From positions 743,695 to 807,694 of the forward strand of contig KV419407.1 of assembly GCA_001630475.1 (NCBI GenBank): DNA of 64,000 nt. Direction: 5' to 3'. Position 1 is the first letter of the stretch, and the number at the start of each line of letters is the position of its first letter. The stretch comes from Sistotremastrum niveocremeum HHB9708. Lineage: Eukaryota; Basidiomycota; Agaricomycetes; Sistotremastrales; Sistotremastraceae. Positions 22,122-33,538 of the stretch are shown here, in pieces. A program made the position numbers and the translations under genes. Under the pieces are notes generated by a model, which had not been told where the DNA came from, searched no databases, and saw only the letters and a program-made list of their open reading frames with translations.

Positions 22122-24059
22122 ACTCCGGTATAGCTTTTTTGATTACCTCTCGATAGTCACTGATGGTCTGAGTAGTAGTATGTACGTTGATCCTGACGCC
22201 TCCGCCATTAGACTGAGTGGCGTATATCAACTTCTGGATCAGAATTGTGCAAAAAGAGAGATAGCTTACAGTGTTGAATGTAGGGATCTTGTGAGATCTC
22301 GAACTCGTCAGTTGAGACATAGGAAGAATGACTGTCCCTTCGTCTGTCTTTCCCTTGCCTCTTAAAGCCTCTCTGCTGTTCAATCTGCATAGTCCAGTCA
22401 GTATGTTGTTGGACTACCAAGAGTGCGGAGACGGACGTAGCAAGAAGACTGTTGGCATATCTATAGGTAGTTTATGAGCGACAAATCCGATTTGCGAGCG
22501 AACGACATACAGTTTACCCAGGACCCAGAAAAAGGCTAGCCATACAAAGTTTGTGGGCATAAAGGCATACTGGAAAAGCTTGAGCCGTTGAAACGGTTGG
22601 TACCGATGAAAAACGTACACAGAAAACGCAGACAGTGGCAAACATTCTGGGAATGAAGGCATAAGCAACCACCGTTGTGTAGAATAGAGATAGCGAACTT
22701 ACGAGGTCAGAGCGCCAGTATTGATAGCATATACGATCAGAGTTGTAATGACATTGTCAGTTCTGAATTGGGGTCATCAGCCAAATGCATCGTGGAGTAG
22801 GAGCTTCATACCGAGCCATGCCGGTCCTAATTTTTTGAAGGGTATATACGAGTGAAACGGCGATAGTAATATCTGCGGCTGCGGCACTGCCCAACCCAGT
22901 GCATGTGACCCACTGAAAAGAAGGTTGAGACAAATCATTTAGTCGTAGCAACGAGATACCTACTGTGAGCTTAGCGAATTGAGAGAAGTCCTTCAACACA
23001 AAGCTATACGAATCGTCAGTTTTTTCTCCGAGCAATAGGACTTAGACACCCACGCTTCGACGGTAAAATCTATGTTGAAGGAAAACTTGAGTTCAGAATT
23101 CTTCCGATATTGATTTTACTCACAGACACCGAGACCTGGAGAAAACATGAAATGTCTCTGACAAGGGAGGAGGGAGAGAAACATACCGAAATGAATGAAC
23201 GCGAGGACGATCTAGCAGAGCCGGATAAATCACGGTGAGAGCAGTGAGAAAGTAAGGCTTACAATGAGAGTCGTTATGTAGCGGTTTCCGCTCACTGTTT
23301 CACGAAGGCCGGAGTAAACAAACAGGCCGAGACGACCGCATACGGGTAATTCCGGACTTACGCTTCAACACTCTACGGGCAAAGAAGCATTCCACCATCA
23401 TGCCGATGAGACCCTGTATGTCAGATTTAGTGAAATTGAGAGAAAGAGATGATATTTGGACGCATACATTGCAGTCGGTTTGGATCTGGATTGGGGAAAA
23501 CAGGTGAGGAAGTGTCCCGGAAAGTCGTGAGAAAGCTTACAGCCAGACTCCTGGGAGAGGAAGGTGTCAAGAATTGAATAGAGGTGGTTAAGAGACAGAA
23601 CGTACCACACCTCGGTGAGCAGAGCGTCCGAGTTCCCATAGTTTACGATGAGGTAGTGATAGATGGTGTGTGTGCAGAGGGCTACATGCAGAGCATCCAG
23701 ACACCTTGCAATGTTGGTTAGGGGTGCGAAGACAAATGACAGGTGTAGCACACCATATGGTAGCAACCTGGACTTGGTGAGCAGACGACAGGTGAGTCAC
23801 GAAAAGAGCAATTTACCAGGCCCTTCATCCAACGAGCGTCATGGGGGAAACGCTATGGTTCGCGTTAGAGCTGGACCTCGTTGTCAGGAGAGTTGGGGCA
23901 GTCACATTGAAATACAGATATGTCTGTAGGGTGGTCAAGCCGAATAGAACTGCACTAAAGACGAGCTGCCAAGAAGATGAGTTGTAGGTCGCGTGCTGAG
24001 GGGCAGAAAAGGCTGACGGCGAGGAGAACTGCGCCAAAGGTGCTGTCTAGAGACGACAT
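22102..24059 (-). CDS. DUF6534-type multi-pass membrane protein
   Basis: The ATG at 24059 reads MSSLDSTFGAVLLA. Splicing of a 52-nt intron joins LVFSAVLFGLTTLQTYLYFN, the typical first-span box of these Agaricomycete proteins. Next come RCLDALHVALCTHTIYHYLI and VNYGNSDALL, matching the D-LH..L..H..Y.Y...N-G signature. Further spans appear around FAKLTVGISLLRL and LGSAAAADITIAVSLVYTLQ, then KIRTGMARY, NVITTLIVYAINTGALTS and FVWLAFFWVLGKLYVNSLLA. About seven spans are expected. The cytoplasmic tail is Ser-rich, ends YVSDRE and stops at 22102. At least ten short introns split it. The family is strongly expanded in mushroom fungi; function is unknown. Confidence 0.82.
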
Positions 24060-24870
24060 TGGGCTGGGTAGGGAGTGAGGGGGAGCTCTATGGTGGGCTA
24101 GGATGTGGGGAGAAGCAGGAGAGGATACGGATGAAATATAAAAAGCGGGGCAGGGTAAGGGGCTGGCGACATGGGGAGAAATATTGGAGGGGCGTGAGAG
24201 TCAGCTCATGAGACCACGAAGAGGCAACTTCCGCAGATCCAACGCAGATCCGTTCACAGATTGGATAGGACCCGAGCTTGCCGAGCAGATATCCATGGAA
24301 AGCGTCGCAGTCGTCGTTGAGCGTCGTTAGCTCGTCGCCAGCCCCAGCGTCGGACGTGCCCCGCCTGAGCGCGAGCCGAGAGAACCCGCGCTATCGATAT
24401 CTACGCGATCGTCGCACCCTGCGTGATCCGACCACAGCGAGTCTACTAACGCTAGGCGGAAACTCGGCGTCGTCGACAACAACCGTGACGACGAGTCGAT
24501 GCATCTCGGCCCTATCGGATCTACGTCCGCACCTCGAAATAGATTATCCGCGCGATCCTCCCTCGGGCTCTCCTGGCGACAACCGCATCGATCTGGGGTT
24601 TTCCCAGCCGTTCTAGCCCACCTCCGCTTCAACTCAGCTTTCTTCTCGGCCTTATTCTCTGCTACTCGCTCCGTGCAAATAATAATTTATTGAATGCCCA
24701 ATGCAGTGTGTATGCTCGATGACGCCAATCTCTTCGTCCCTGGTACCCCATTCTTCTCAATCTCCCGCGGTTACTCCGCGCATTCATCTCAATGCCTTTT
24801 TTCAAACCGTTGGCATCCAAGGTGCTCGGCCCAACCAATCTGCATCCTTGGCACTCTTCACGATCTCGGG
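24060..24870. other. Intergenic between two membrane-protein genes, with a CpG-rich open stretch
   Basis: The stretch contains the promoter of the DUF6534 gene (right of 24059) and the 3' flank of the 7TM gene. About 24278-24616 is CpG-rich and open on both strands (112 codons plus, 101 codons minus). The plus frame is Arg/Ser-rich, has no upstream in-frame ATG, and resembles nothing I know. It could be an exon of an unrecognised gene. Confidence 0.35.
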
Positions 24871-26747
24871 TTATAATAATGGCTGGTGTCCGCTGCTTGC
24901 AGAGTACGGTGAAACCGGCGGCGTGTTTGTATCCGATGGTGATGCTGAACCAGGCCCAGTCTGCCTTGGCTCTCTCGAAGACATTCGTATTACGGAATTC
25001 AGGTGCAGGGGTGGCGGAGGGGACAATGGTGGATCGTTCTGATGGCTGCTCTCCTGCGTATAATCCCACCCTAAGGGATCCTCATCAGGACCGCGTGAAC
25101 CTTTGCAGGATTCCGATATTCGTTCCCTGGACTCGGCACCGCAGGGCGAGGGCTGGGGTGACAGTGAGGAAAGCGTTAACCATCCATCTGATGAGGTATC
25201 GGGCGACTGTGTGTCTGATTCAGTGATCGTTGTTCCTAGCTGGACTTCTGTTACACGAGGGGTCGTTCCTGGGGTTGTCCGATGAGGCAACCGTCTAAAC
25301 TGGATGGAGGAAGACGTCCCTCTTCGTTGGAGTGAAGGGGGTACGGGGATCGATGTGCTTCCTTCCCCTGCTCTGCAGTGACAAACTGTTGGTTCATTGT
25401 CGACCGTCTGCATCGGGGATGTCACATTTCTCGAAATGGGACGGATAAAAGACAACGGCATCAAGAGAGGTGGCAGGCTCATTGGTTCTTCAGATCGCTG
25501 GCTTGCCCCAACAGTGACCCAACAGATCACGGCAGCATTTACAGTAACGTCTGTTCCACAACTGGCCAGACAGACCCAACCAGCTTCTTGGCCGTGAAGA
25601 AGAGTAAGAATTAGAATGTTTATCTAGATAAGCTCATCAGAGACGTGAGACTAAATCATCATGCAACGAACCGTCGAGGTTGTCAGGGCTACACAAGCCG
25701 CACTGCAGACTGGTCAGAGTGAAAAATCAACGTACGAGAGAAAAGCATACATGAAGGTACGATTAGACACTGCCCGGAATTTCTTGTTCAGATTATGTCT
25801 CCAAAGCGGGACGACGAACAGAGAGGTGAGGAAAATATTAACGAAAAGGTCATATGTTAAAAGGGGCACGGATCTAGGATCAGACGGAATGTGATTAGAT
25901 GACGGAATCAGCGAAGCGAGTGACAACGTACGCGAACTTCTTGAGTCCGATCATGCACGACTGATCTTCCTGAAAGAAATAAATCTTGCCTGTTTAAAAG
26001 TGAGACGAGTTATGGAAAGGAAAGGAGATGTTTACCGCTCATGACAATACCGAAGATGACGGCATAGACTGCAAGCGCGAGTGCGCATAAGCGATACATG
26101 TGGGACTGAGTCCGCGGTACGGAGGTTCCGGCGCTCCAAACGATATAGACCTAGCGACGGAGATGAGGGGAGATGGATAGGAGGAAGAGGGGTATATACG
26201 AACACGTTCGGCCAGAAAGCAGTAGATAAAGATCTGTGTTGAATTTAATAGCGAGGATAAGCGGTGAAGAAAGGGCGTGCCTTGGACAAGCAGTACAAGC
26301 AGATACAGACGTAAATCGCGGTGGCACATGAGGGGAGACTCGCGTTCAGACCGATGCCATGTATTAGGAAGCCAGCTGATGCGGAATGAGATGACGATGA
26401 AACCAGAAAAAACGTGAACAGACAGGTAAAGAGAAACAGCCAACTAGTCGAGAAGTTCAGGGTCGGTACTGCGAACGGAAGTAAATGACATACGAGTCAA
26501 AGAACACGAGCAGGACACAGAGCTTTGCCCAGCTCAGGCTCGCCCAACCGCGTAGAGTGAGCAGATCGTCGTTCAACGATCTCCGAGCAAAACAGAAGGC
26601 GAGAACCGAGACGCCTGAGGTACCGGTTAGACGAGAAGCGGATGCTGTGGTTGAGCGCTGACCGAGCATGTGTATGCAGCTGGAGAGGACCTGGGTGGCA
26701 TGGTTAGGAAAGACCGTCGAGGGCACTGGGACGAGGGGGTAGGGCAT
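24871..26747 (-). CDS. Seven-transmembrane-like protein with long Ser/Pro-rich tail (Agaricomycete family)
   Basis: The ATG at 26747 gives MPYPLVPVPSTVFPNHATQV, then LSSCIHMLGQRSTT. After splicing, spans appear in WAKLCVLLVFFDSWLFLFTC, LPSCATAIYVCICLYCLSKI, YRLCALALAVYAVIFGIVMS and VNIFLTSLFVVPLW. IFIYCFLAERVYIVW, SGKIYFFQEDQSCMIGLKKF and RTFMYAF fall between them. The final span region reads VNMAVLTILHGQEAGWVCLA, then SCGTDVTVNAAVICWVTVG. This order, with CMIGL and GWVCL boxes, matches a family of polytopic proteins I recall from mushroom fungi. About 200 cytoplasmic residues rich in Ser, Pro and Thr follow to the stop at 24871, a candidate for phosphorylation. A receptor role is only a guess from topology; I see no GPCR signature such as DRY. 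Confidence 0.72.
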
Positions 26748-26895
26748 GGGGAGGAGGAGGCGGGCGCGACGAGCAATGCAAGTGCCACTTTACTTTGACA
26801 TCGAATGGGAATCTGGGTCCGCGTCTGGCGTCGGAGATCAAACCTGACACTTTCCTGCTAAGGATATAGTTGGCTCCCCGTTTAGGGCAACCATA
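26748..26895. promoter_or_regulatory. Short divergent promoter, 7TM gene and COQ5
   Basis: Only 148 bp separate the two opposite start codons, so the genes may share control elements. No specific motif is claimed. Confidence 0.35.
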
Positions 26896-27867
26896 ATGTC
26901 TTTCATGCCCGCTGCGCGTCGTCGTCTGCGACCATTGCAGCTGCACGCTCGGCTCACCCATTCCTCGTCGTCAGACACGACTCACTTTGGCTTCCAGAAT
27001 GTGCCCAGACACAAAAAAGAGGACATGGTCAAGTCTGTCTTTTCTTCCGTCGCGTCGTCCTATGACGTGATGAACGATGCCATGTCCTTGGGCGTGCATC
27101 GTCTTTGGAAACACGACTTCGTATCCACATTGAATCCAGGCGCTTCTGGCCCGTCAAAATGCATAGATCTTGCTGGCGGCACCGGTGACATTGCCCTGCG
27201 TATACTGGACCATGCACGGGAGAAGCACTACGACCGCGAAACCACTGTTGATATTGTCGACTTGAATCCAGACATGCTCAAAGAAGGGCAAAAGCGTTTC
27301 AAGCAAACCATGTATCACAACAGTATGTCTCCTTTGGCGTGGCATTCGACTCTGGCTCACCTTATTTCAGCTCCCCAGGTCTCGTTCCATGTCGCTAATG
27401 CCCAAGCACTTCCGCCCGCCCAATTTCCCTCAGACAATTATGACTTGTACACCATCGCGTTTGGCATCCGAAACTGCACAGATATTCCCGCCGTCCTGCG
27501 CGAGGCACATCGCGTCTTAAAACCCGGAGGCACCTTTGCATGCCTGGAGTTCAGCAGAGTGGACAACTCTTTACTCTCTACGTATGTCCTTCCTCTCTCG
27601 TGTCTCTCGCACATTTTCATTCCTTGTAGCTTGTACGATTCCTACTCCTTCTCCATCATCCCACTCATGGGCAGCATTATTGCTGCAGACCGTGACTCGT
27701 ATCAGTACTTGGTAGAGTCTATCCGACGCTTCCCTTCCCAGCCAGATTTTTCGGAGATGATCAGGGAAGCTGGTTTCACAACAGGTGCCCCCAGAGAAGG
27801 TAAAGGAGGTGCCTGGAGGAACCTGTGGGGTGGTGTAGCTGCGATACATACCGGTGTTAAATTATGA
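26896..27867 (+). CDS. COQ5: 2-methoxy-6-polyprenyl-1,4-benzoquinol methylase, mitochondrial
   Basis: Coq5 is the SAM-dependent C-methyltransferase of ubiquinone synthesis in the mitochondrial matrix. The first 25 residues (MSFMPAARRRLRPLQLHARL) are Arg-rich without acids, as in a targeting peptide. FGFQNVPRHKKEDMVKSVFS, SYDVMNDAMSLGVHRLWK and CIDLAGGTGDIALRIL (SAM site) follow. Next are DIVDLNPDMLKEGQKR, YDLYTIAFGIRNCTDI and LREAHRVLKPGG with CLEFS. Near the C-terminus are LMGSIIAADRDSYQYLVESI and F--QPDFSEMIREAGF. Two introns of exactly 48 nt, at 27323-27370 and 27582-27629, contain no in-frame stop, so the frame is open from start to stop even unspliced. Spliced length is about 291 residues. 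Confidence 0.95.
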   Translation: MSFMPAARRRLRPLQLHARLTHSSSSDTTHFGFQNVPRHKKEDMVKSVFSSVASSYDVMNDAMSLGVHRLWKHDFVSTLNPGASGPSKCIDLAGGTGDIALRILDHAREKHYDRETTVDIVDLNPDMLKEGQKRFKQTMYHNSMSPLAWHSTLAHLISAPQVSFHVANAQALPPAQFPSDNYDLYTIAFGIRNCTDIPAVLREAHRVLKPGGTFACLEFSRVDNSLLSTYVLPLSCLSHIFIPCSLYDSYSFSIIPLMGSIIAADRDSYQYLVESIRRFPSQPDFSEMIREAGFTTGAPREGKGGAWRNLWGGVAAIHTGVKL

Positions 27868-28019
27868 CATTAATATAGTTTTCCTGAAGTCTCTCAACAT
27901 GTATTGCAGGTTTGCATTTGATCAAGATTATCATGAAGGAAGGAGGATACAGGCTATGATACAATGCAACGGATTATTTCAGGACACCAGCGACAAGAAC
28001 AACGAGTTCGGCTCTAATA

Positions 28020-31000
28020 CTAAGCAACATAACTATACCCACAGTTAGCCTCAAGTTCCTAGAGTCAGGAGAGCGCTTACGAAAATGAGTCCCGAGTACC
28101 CTCAACTCGTTCGATATATTCCTTTTCCAGCAGCGTGTCGATGGCCTTTTCTAGGTGTCAGCGGCATCCGGTGTGATAATGAGTTATTATACCTTTTTGA
28201 TGTCAGGAATCTTTGGCGTGAAGCGCTGCGATATCTGAGAAATAACCTCTTGAATGAGGTGTTGGTTCTTCATGGTCTGGAAAAATTGTGAATACTGAGT
28301 CTATCGTTCATTCTCTGCAAATTACCTTGCGTGCCTTCATCACTCTGCAGGAGACGTCAATAAAAGTACTGGACTGGACGATATGTACTAACCGAACAAT
28401 CGTGGCTTGAATGACATATTTGCGATCTTCATCGACTGTCTTGAGAACATCCGTTGACTCAGCCTTGACTTCGGCTTTGATTGGCTGATTGAGATTGACT
28501 CGGATCTATTTAAACCTGTCGGCATTATGACTCCTCGCTGAGACGCTCGCACATACTTTCTTGGATTTGAAGGCTGAATGGCGACAATTAAGACAATTAC
28601 GCAGCAAGCGAGATAATGCACTTACAGGGGTTCAAGTCGTATTGCTCTTTCTCGTCATTGAGCAGCACTTTGGCTTTAACCAGCACTGCCAAGACTTGTG
28701 TTAAGATGTCCTTGGTAATGCCTGTTGCATTGGAGAGCTCGTCCAAAGAAAGTGTGTCGTTATCGTTGTATTGCAGTAGAACGGCCATCTGATAGGAGCT
28801 GGTCATAAGGATATATTTTTGATTGAGATAGTTTGTGCGCAGTTCGTTCTTGGAGTAATTCCACAGCCAGGTCAATTTGCGGCCTGAATGCTTTGCTTGA
28901 TAGTATCGCTGGAAGCGCTCGAATGTTGGAAGAATTTCACGCGGTATCGTGAAATCGTGAGCAGGGGGGTTCAGCGGCCAGAAATTGGTACCAAGGACCA
29001 TGACACTGAAGTTGATGTCCATGTCATCGTGACTCTGTTGCATTTTCTCTTTGAACTGATCAGTCAAATCTTTGCTGAGTGACATGTCTAGTTTTTGATT
29101 TGTTCTCAGTGCAGGTCCGCATACATAACAAAGACGAGAACAAACCGGTGAACATTCTCTGGAACTTGTTGGCATAGTCAAAGCCGCAGGCTTCTTTAAG
29201 CTTGGAGATCATGCTAGCTTCACTCTCGTCCGATGCCGACACCCCGTGGATCAAGCGTTTGGAAAGCTTGGTGGTATAGAAAGTTTGGAACACATCCTTG
29301 TCTTCAATATATTTGAAGAGTACCATCTGATTCGGCGATGAAACGCTGTTGAGTAGTTTTCGAATGGCATTGACTCACCACTTGGTTCAAAGCCTCCTCG
29401 AGATCCTGTTCTTCGCTCAACTTATTGTTCTTGCGCAGGAGAGCGTCGGCATGCTTGGCGAGAAGTTCCGGCGATTTGGTGGAAGACGTGCCCGTAGCAG
29501 CGTTTCTATTAACAAATTCACGACATGCCTTGATTCACAGTAAGCATTTGCAAGGTGTATGTCCCCAGGAGCTCACCTTATCCAGACTAGCAACGAATCC
29601 TGCTTCTCCTCGGAAGCTTCGATTCACCGTTTCCTGGTTCTTTCGATGCACTTCCAACAGAGCATCAACATATGCCTTGGGGTCCAGGGCATCAGCACCT
29701 GCGCCCCCCTCTCCCACCAATTTCTGCACAGCATTCAGCCCAGCCCTCTTGACGTGCTCTTCAAATTTCTTTCGCAAAGGCTCCAAGCCTTCAGGGATGC
29801 GGGCAAGGAGAGCATACATTCGTTGAAGATCTTCATCTTTGTCAAAGTCGAGCAGTTTCTGGAAGTCCTCCCACATGACTTCCGCGTGTTCACGAATGAG
29901 TACATGTTCACATTTGCCAATGAGCTGTATTTAGATCAGATGGAGCCCTCTGGAAGTAAAAGCAGAACATACAGTCTTGCGAGTGTTGCTGTTCAGATAT
30001 CTCTCAACTCTATCCTCCTCTTCTCGGAGACGGTCCTCAGCTTTCTTCAGATAGTCGGACACGCTATTCTCGGCCAAGAAAGAATCTGACTCCTGAGTGT
30101 AATACTTCTCTGTGGCTTCGATGAAGGGGCCCTCGAAGTGTTCCTTGTACACGTCCAAAGAGGCCTTGTTAGGGTCGGTCTCATCCAGACCAAGCGAGAC
30201 TGGAAATAGGTCAGATACATTGACGAATAGAGATTCTGAGCGCCTTCACCAAAAGAATCAATGACTTTCTTGACAAGACCTTGATCAATCGTCTCTCCGT
30301 TCCTTTGTATTTCAATAAGCCGGAGAAGAGCGCTAGCAAGCTTGGTGTTTTTGGTCTGTATGTGCATGAAGAAATTCTGTTTCCATTGGACGAGGGCCAG
30401 CTGGACTCGATTTTAGAGGTCGAAATTTCATGAGACCCAGCGGATTCATACCGTGTAAACCATATAAACGCCCTTTCGGCCCTCATCCTTCTCTCGCTTA
30501 ACCCAGTGGCGGTTCAAGTATGTGAAGAGACGATTTGTGTAGTTGGCACCGGTAGTGTATCGATCCCACTCTCGCGCATAGTATCTTAACAAGACTTCAT
30601 CTGACATGCCATCGGAAGCCTAGCATTACGCGTCAGTCCGCCGTCAACCCCTTTAACATGCACAGAAGTGGTAAGATACGAACGTCTCGGAGGCCTGATA
30701 GGTGGCTGATAAAGTATTTGGTGAGGTTATTGTAGAGGTCCGAGCCCATTAAGTTGGCACCCGCTGCCAGGGAAGTCGTTGAGCGCTGCGATAGTCATGG
30801 TCTCAGAGGGTAACTCACTTCGTCCGCCCATCCCAGGCCCTGAATCGATGGCACCGTGCATTCGTGATGAAGTGCAGTAGTTGTATGCTACCGTGTAAAG
30901 ACTCATATATTTCGAGTAGGACATTCCGTTCTGCAGCTTGGTCATGATGTGATCGGTACCGTCCTGTAAGAACGCCCAAGTGGTGGCCAGATCCGCATTG

Positions 31001-31050
31001 GCCGGTGGCATAGGCAATGGCGCGGATGTCGTTTGACTTGAGCTGGCCAT
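28020..31050 (-). CDS. CUL1: Cullin-1 scaffold of SCF ubiquitin ligases
   Basis: This cullin should bind Skp1/F-box proteins and Rbx1 to form SCF E3 ligases (Cdc53 in yeast). The ATG at 31050 gives [20 protein letters not shown], then [20 protein letters not shown] and [15 protein letters not shown], the CUL1 N-terminus that contacts Skp1. The cullin-homology domain shows [40 protein letters not shown] and [11 protein letters not shown]. The neddylation site lies in [17 protein letters not shown]; the Lys after IVRIM is the acceptor. The WHB end is [20 protein letters not shown]. The conserved terminal residues SYVA come from a 13-nt last exon (28020-28032) after a 48-nt intron (28033-28080). 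The gene is tail-to-tail with COQ5. Confidence 0.92.
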
Positions 31051-31394
31051 GATGATGAAAGAGAACGACGATGTTTCGGATGGAGTGTGAGTGTAGAGGC
31101 GCGCTCTAGAATGCACGCGACTGTTGTGCCGCAGCGGAGTATCAAGCTCAAACAAAAACGTCGCCATAATTACCTTGTATATTCTCTTTCCTTGCTGTAC
31201 GCCCGACCTACCTTCGCGTTTTCTCAACCACATATTGACCTTTTTTGTCGAGAACATGGCAGAGGCGATCAACAAATATTTGGGTGATTTTTCAACAGGT
31301 TGAAGTCGCAGCAATATATAGTGTACATTTATACTCGCACAATCAAACATAGCAGCAATAATTGTCTCGGACTACAATCGCACTTCGTCACCTT
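31051..31394. promoter_or_regulatory. Region between CUL1 start and universal stress protein end
   Basis: Both genes are on the minus strand, so these 344 bp hold the CUL1 promoter and the 3' flank of the stress-protein gene. No reading frame or motif is convincing. Confidence 0.35.
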
Positions 31395-33538
31395 TCAAGC
31401 AGCTTCTGCTTCCGCCCGAGCGATACTGAGACTGCGAGGACTGGCGGGACTGGCGGGACTGGTAGGGGAGCCGGCAAGTTCGGCATCAGCCTCGAGCTCA
31501 TCCTCTTCGTCCTCTTCGGCCAAACCGCGATCAGCACCTGCCAGCCGAAGATCCGCCTCCCTGCGAGCGTCGTCTCTTTGCAGTTCATCTCGCATAACAG
31601 CGACATCGTTATCGACTTTACCGGGTCCAACCTTGTCGATTGCGGCCTCAGCGAGAGATACACGGGCACGGTGAGTGGCAAGATGGGCGGATTTTCGAGC
31701 GGGACGCTTGAGTCGACGACGAGCGACCATGACAGGTACAGAAGATTTTTGTATAAGATAATGAGAAGTAGATCCGAGTAAAATGCTGCAAAATATTGCT
31801 TAGTCGCAGATAATCTTACTGAAATCGCTTAAACAAACCCTTTCAATTTTGACATACCCCGGGAACCAACGATAACCATTGTAGGATTCACGTGATCAAT
31901 GAGATCTGAATTTGAATTAGAGACGGTTTATCAGAAGAAGCACCAACTTTACCAAGAAGCATATGGCGTGCGTTTTTGGCGTGCCAAGCTTGGCAGATTA
32001 CATTCACATTGAGCTTGGTCCGTTGAAGAAGTCCAGTGACCTGTCTGGCTAGCAGATACGCCAGTGTTTGACGCTGATCGTGAAGTGTGAGAAAGATAAC
32101 TTTCATCGAAGAAAACAAACCAAACCTCTTGTTGGCTACGTAGCTTGAGAACGCGGTCGGCTTGGGAACCATCCACAGGATCTAATTTATTATCGGTCTC
32201 GGCAACGGTGACAATCATCCTATAACGAACGTAGAAAAAGCAGGTGGATGAAAAAACCAAGCAGATGGACATACATATCGTCACCGTCTCGTAAAACAGT
32301 CCCGATACCCCATTCAACAGCATAGCGACTTTCTTCGCTGAGGTCGCTGCACACGATATATGTTCTTCCGCTCCGGTCGGCAGCTTCACAAGCACTCTCC
32401 GGATCGCCATGCTTCAACGCTATGGTGCAGCGATCTCTTGCAAATTGGGGGCGACTAGTGTCAAGCGGCAAAGGATCTTGTATACGAGTTGACTTTCTGC
32501 GTCTTGGGTTTGAATGGGTGCCCGTCGTCGAAAACTGAGTGGAAGGGAAGAAAGGCTCCGGAGGCACGATTACATTTACTCCCTCGCCAAGAGGATCTGG
32601 CTCTGCCACTTCGGGCTCTCCTAAAACCTCGACAGGCAGGTTAGCAATAGCTGCATTAGCTTCTGTCTGGAGACAGTGAGTCAGTACCGCGAGACTAAAC
32701 AAAAGGAAACGCATACGTTTTGGCCGGTGAGGAAGTCGACATCCGCGTCTCCCTCGGACCAAGATTCTTCAGATCCAGAGCCAGAAGAAGACGAACTATC
32801 GTCGCCTGCACTGAAAGCATTCCGTGGGCGGACACGAGTTGTGGATTCATTGTCTGACTCCGCATCCATGCGTAGAGCTTCCACCATCGAACTCGGAGAC
32901 GCTTCTCTACGGGCCCTCGAGCGCGACCTTAGACGGAAAGGGGACGTCGAACGACCCCTGGATACGGACCGCTCAGAATCATTGGCGGCTGGGGACGAGC
33001 GACGCGCATTAGAGGACGAAGATTTCGTGGAACGTCCACGCTCAGTCTCGTCACTTTTGTCTTTCACCAAGCCAAGGGTGAGCATTGATGTCAAGGACAG
33101 TTTAGTGAATCCTGAAGTTGGGCGGCCAGTGTCTGTGCTCGGGGAAGCATCAGGTTTATTCGGGAGACGATCCTGGGCCGCTTGGGGGGCGCTTGAAGTG
33201 CGCTGCAGGGCATACGAAATAGGGGGAGTCTGGTCGGGTTGGCTGGAAGTCAGCGAATATGTACTTGAGACACGATTGGGCGGAGAAGAAGCAGACGAAA
33301 CTGAAGATTCCGGACTGGGCTCTGACACAAGCGAACTGATAGACTGGGAAGACTGGCTACGACTGAAAGATTGGGAAGAAGCTCGAGGAGTGGAATGGCC
33401 AGATTGCGGCGCCTTGTAGACAACGCCCTCAATAAGAGTCAATTCCTTCTCCCTTTCTTTATCTTTGTCTTTGTCTTTTCTTTGGAGGCCAATCCAGCTG
33501 CGTCGCCGGGGATTTTGAGGCAGTTTAGGAGACGACAT
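31395..33538 (-). CDS. Universal stress protein (UspA fold) with long disordered N-terminus
   Basis: The ATG at 33538 gives a basic start with alternating KDKDKDK and then about 280 residues rich in Ser, Arg and Pro (for example SGHSTPRASSQSFSRSQSSQ), expected to be disordered and phosphorylated. After an intron near 32670-32715 the chain goes on to a UspA domain. RTYIVCSDLSEESRYAVEWG and IGTVLRDGDDM form the first strand and helix. MIVTVAETDNKLDP and LARQVTGLLQRTKLNVNVIC continue the fold. TMVIVGSRGMSKLKGILLGS and TSHYLIQKSSVPVMVARR contain the G-2x-G-9x-G-S/T ATP-binding pattern of the family. A C-terminal acidic/Ala-rich tail ends at 31395. Fungal Usp proteins of this form are widespread; their roles are mostly undefined. 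The last exon alone (31730-31395) could be mistaken for a separate small protein. Confidence 0.85.

Noticed and set aside
31395-31730. Separate 111-residue gene starting MVARRRLKRPARK
   Set aside because: VPVMVARRR is the last strand of the universal stress protein fold, so this is that gene's final exon and not a new gene.
32676-33419. 247-codon plus-strand open frame
   Set aside because: It lies wholly opposite the Ser/Arg-rich N-terminus of the universal stress protein. Such repetitive codons leave the other strand open, and no family fits the translation.
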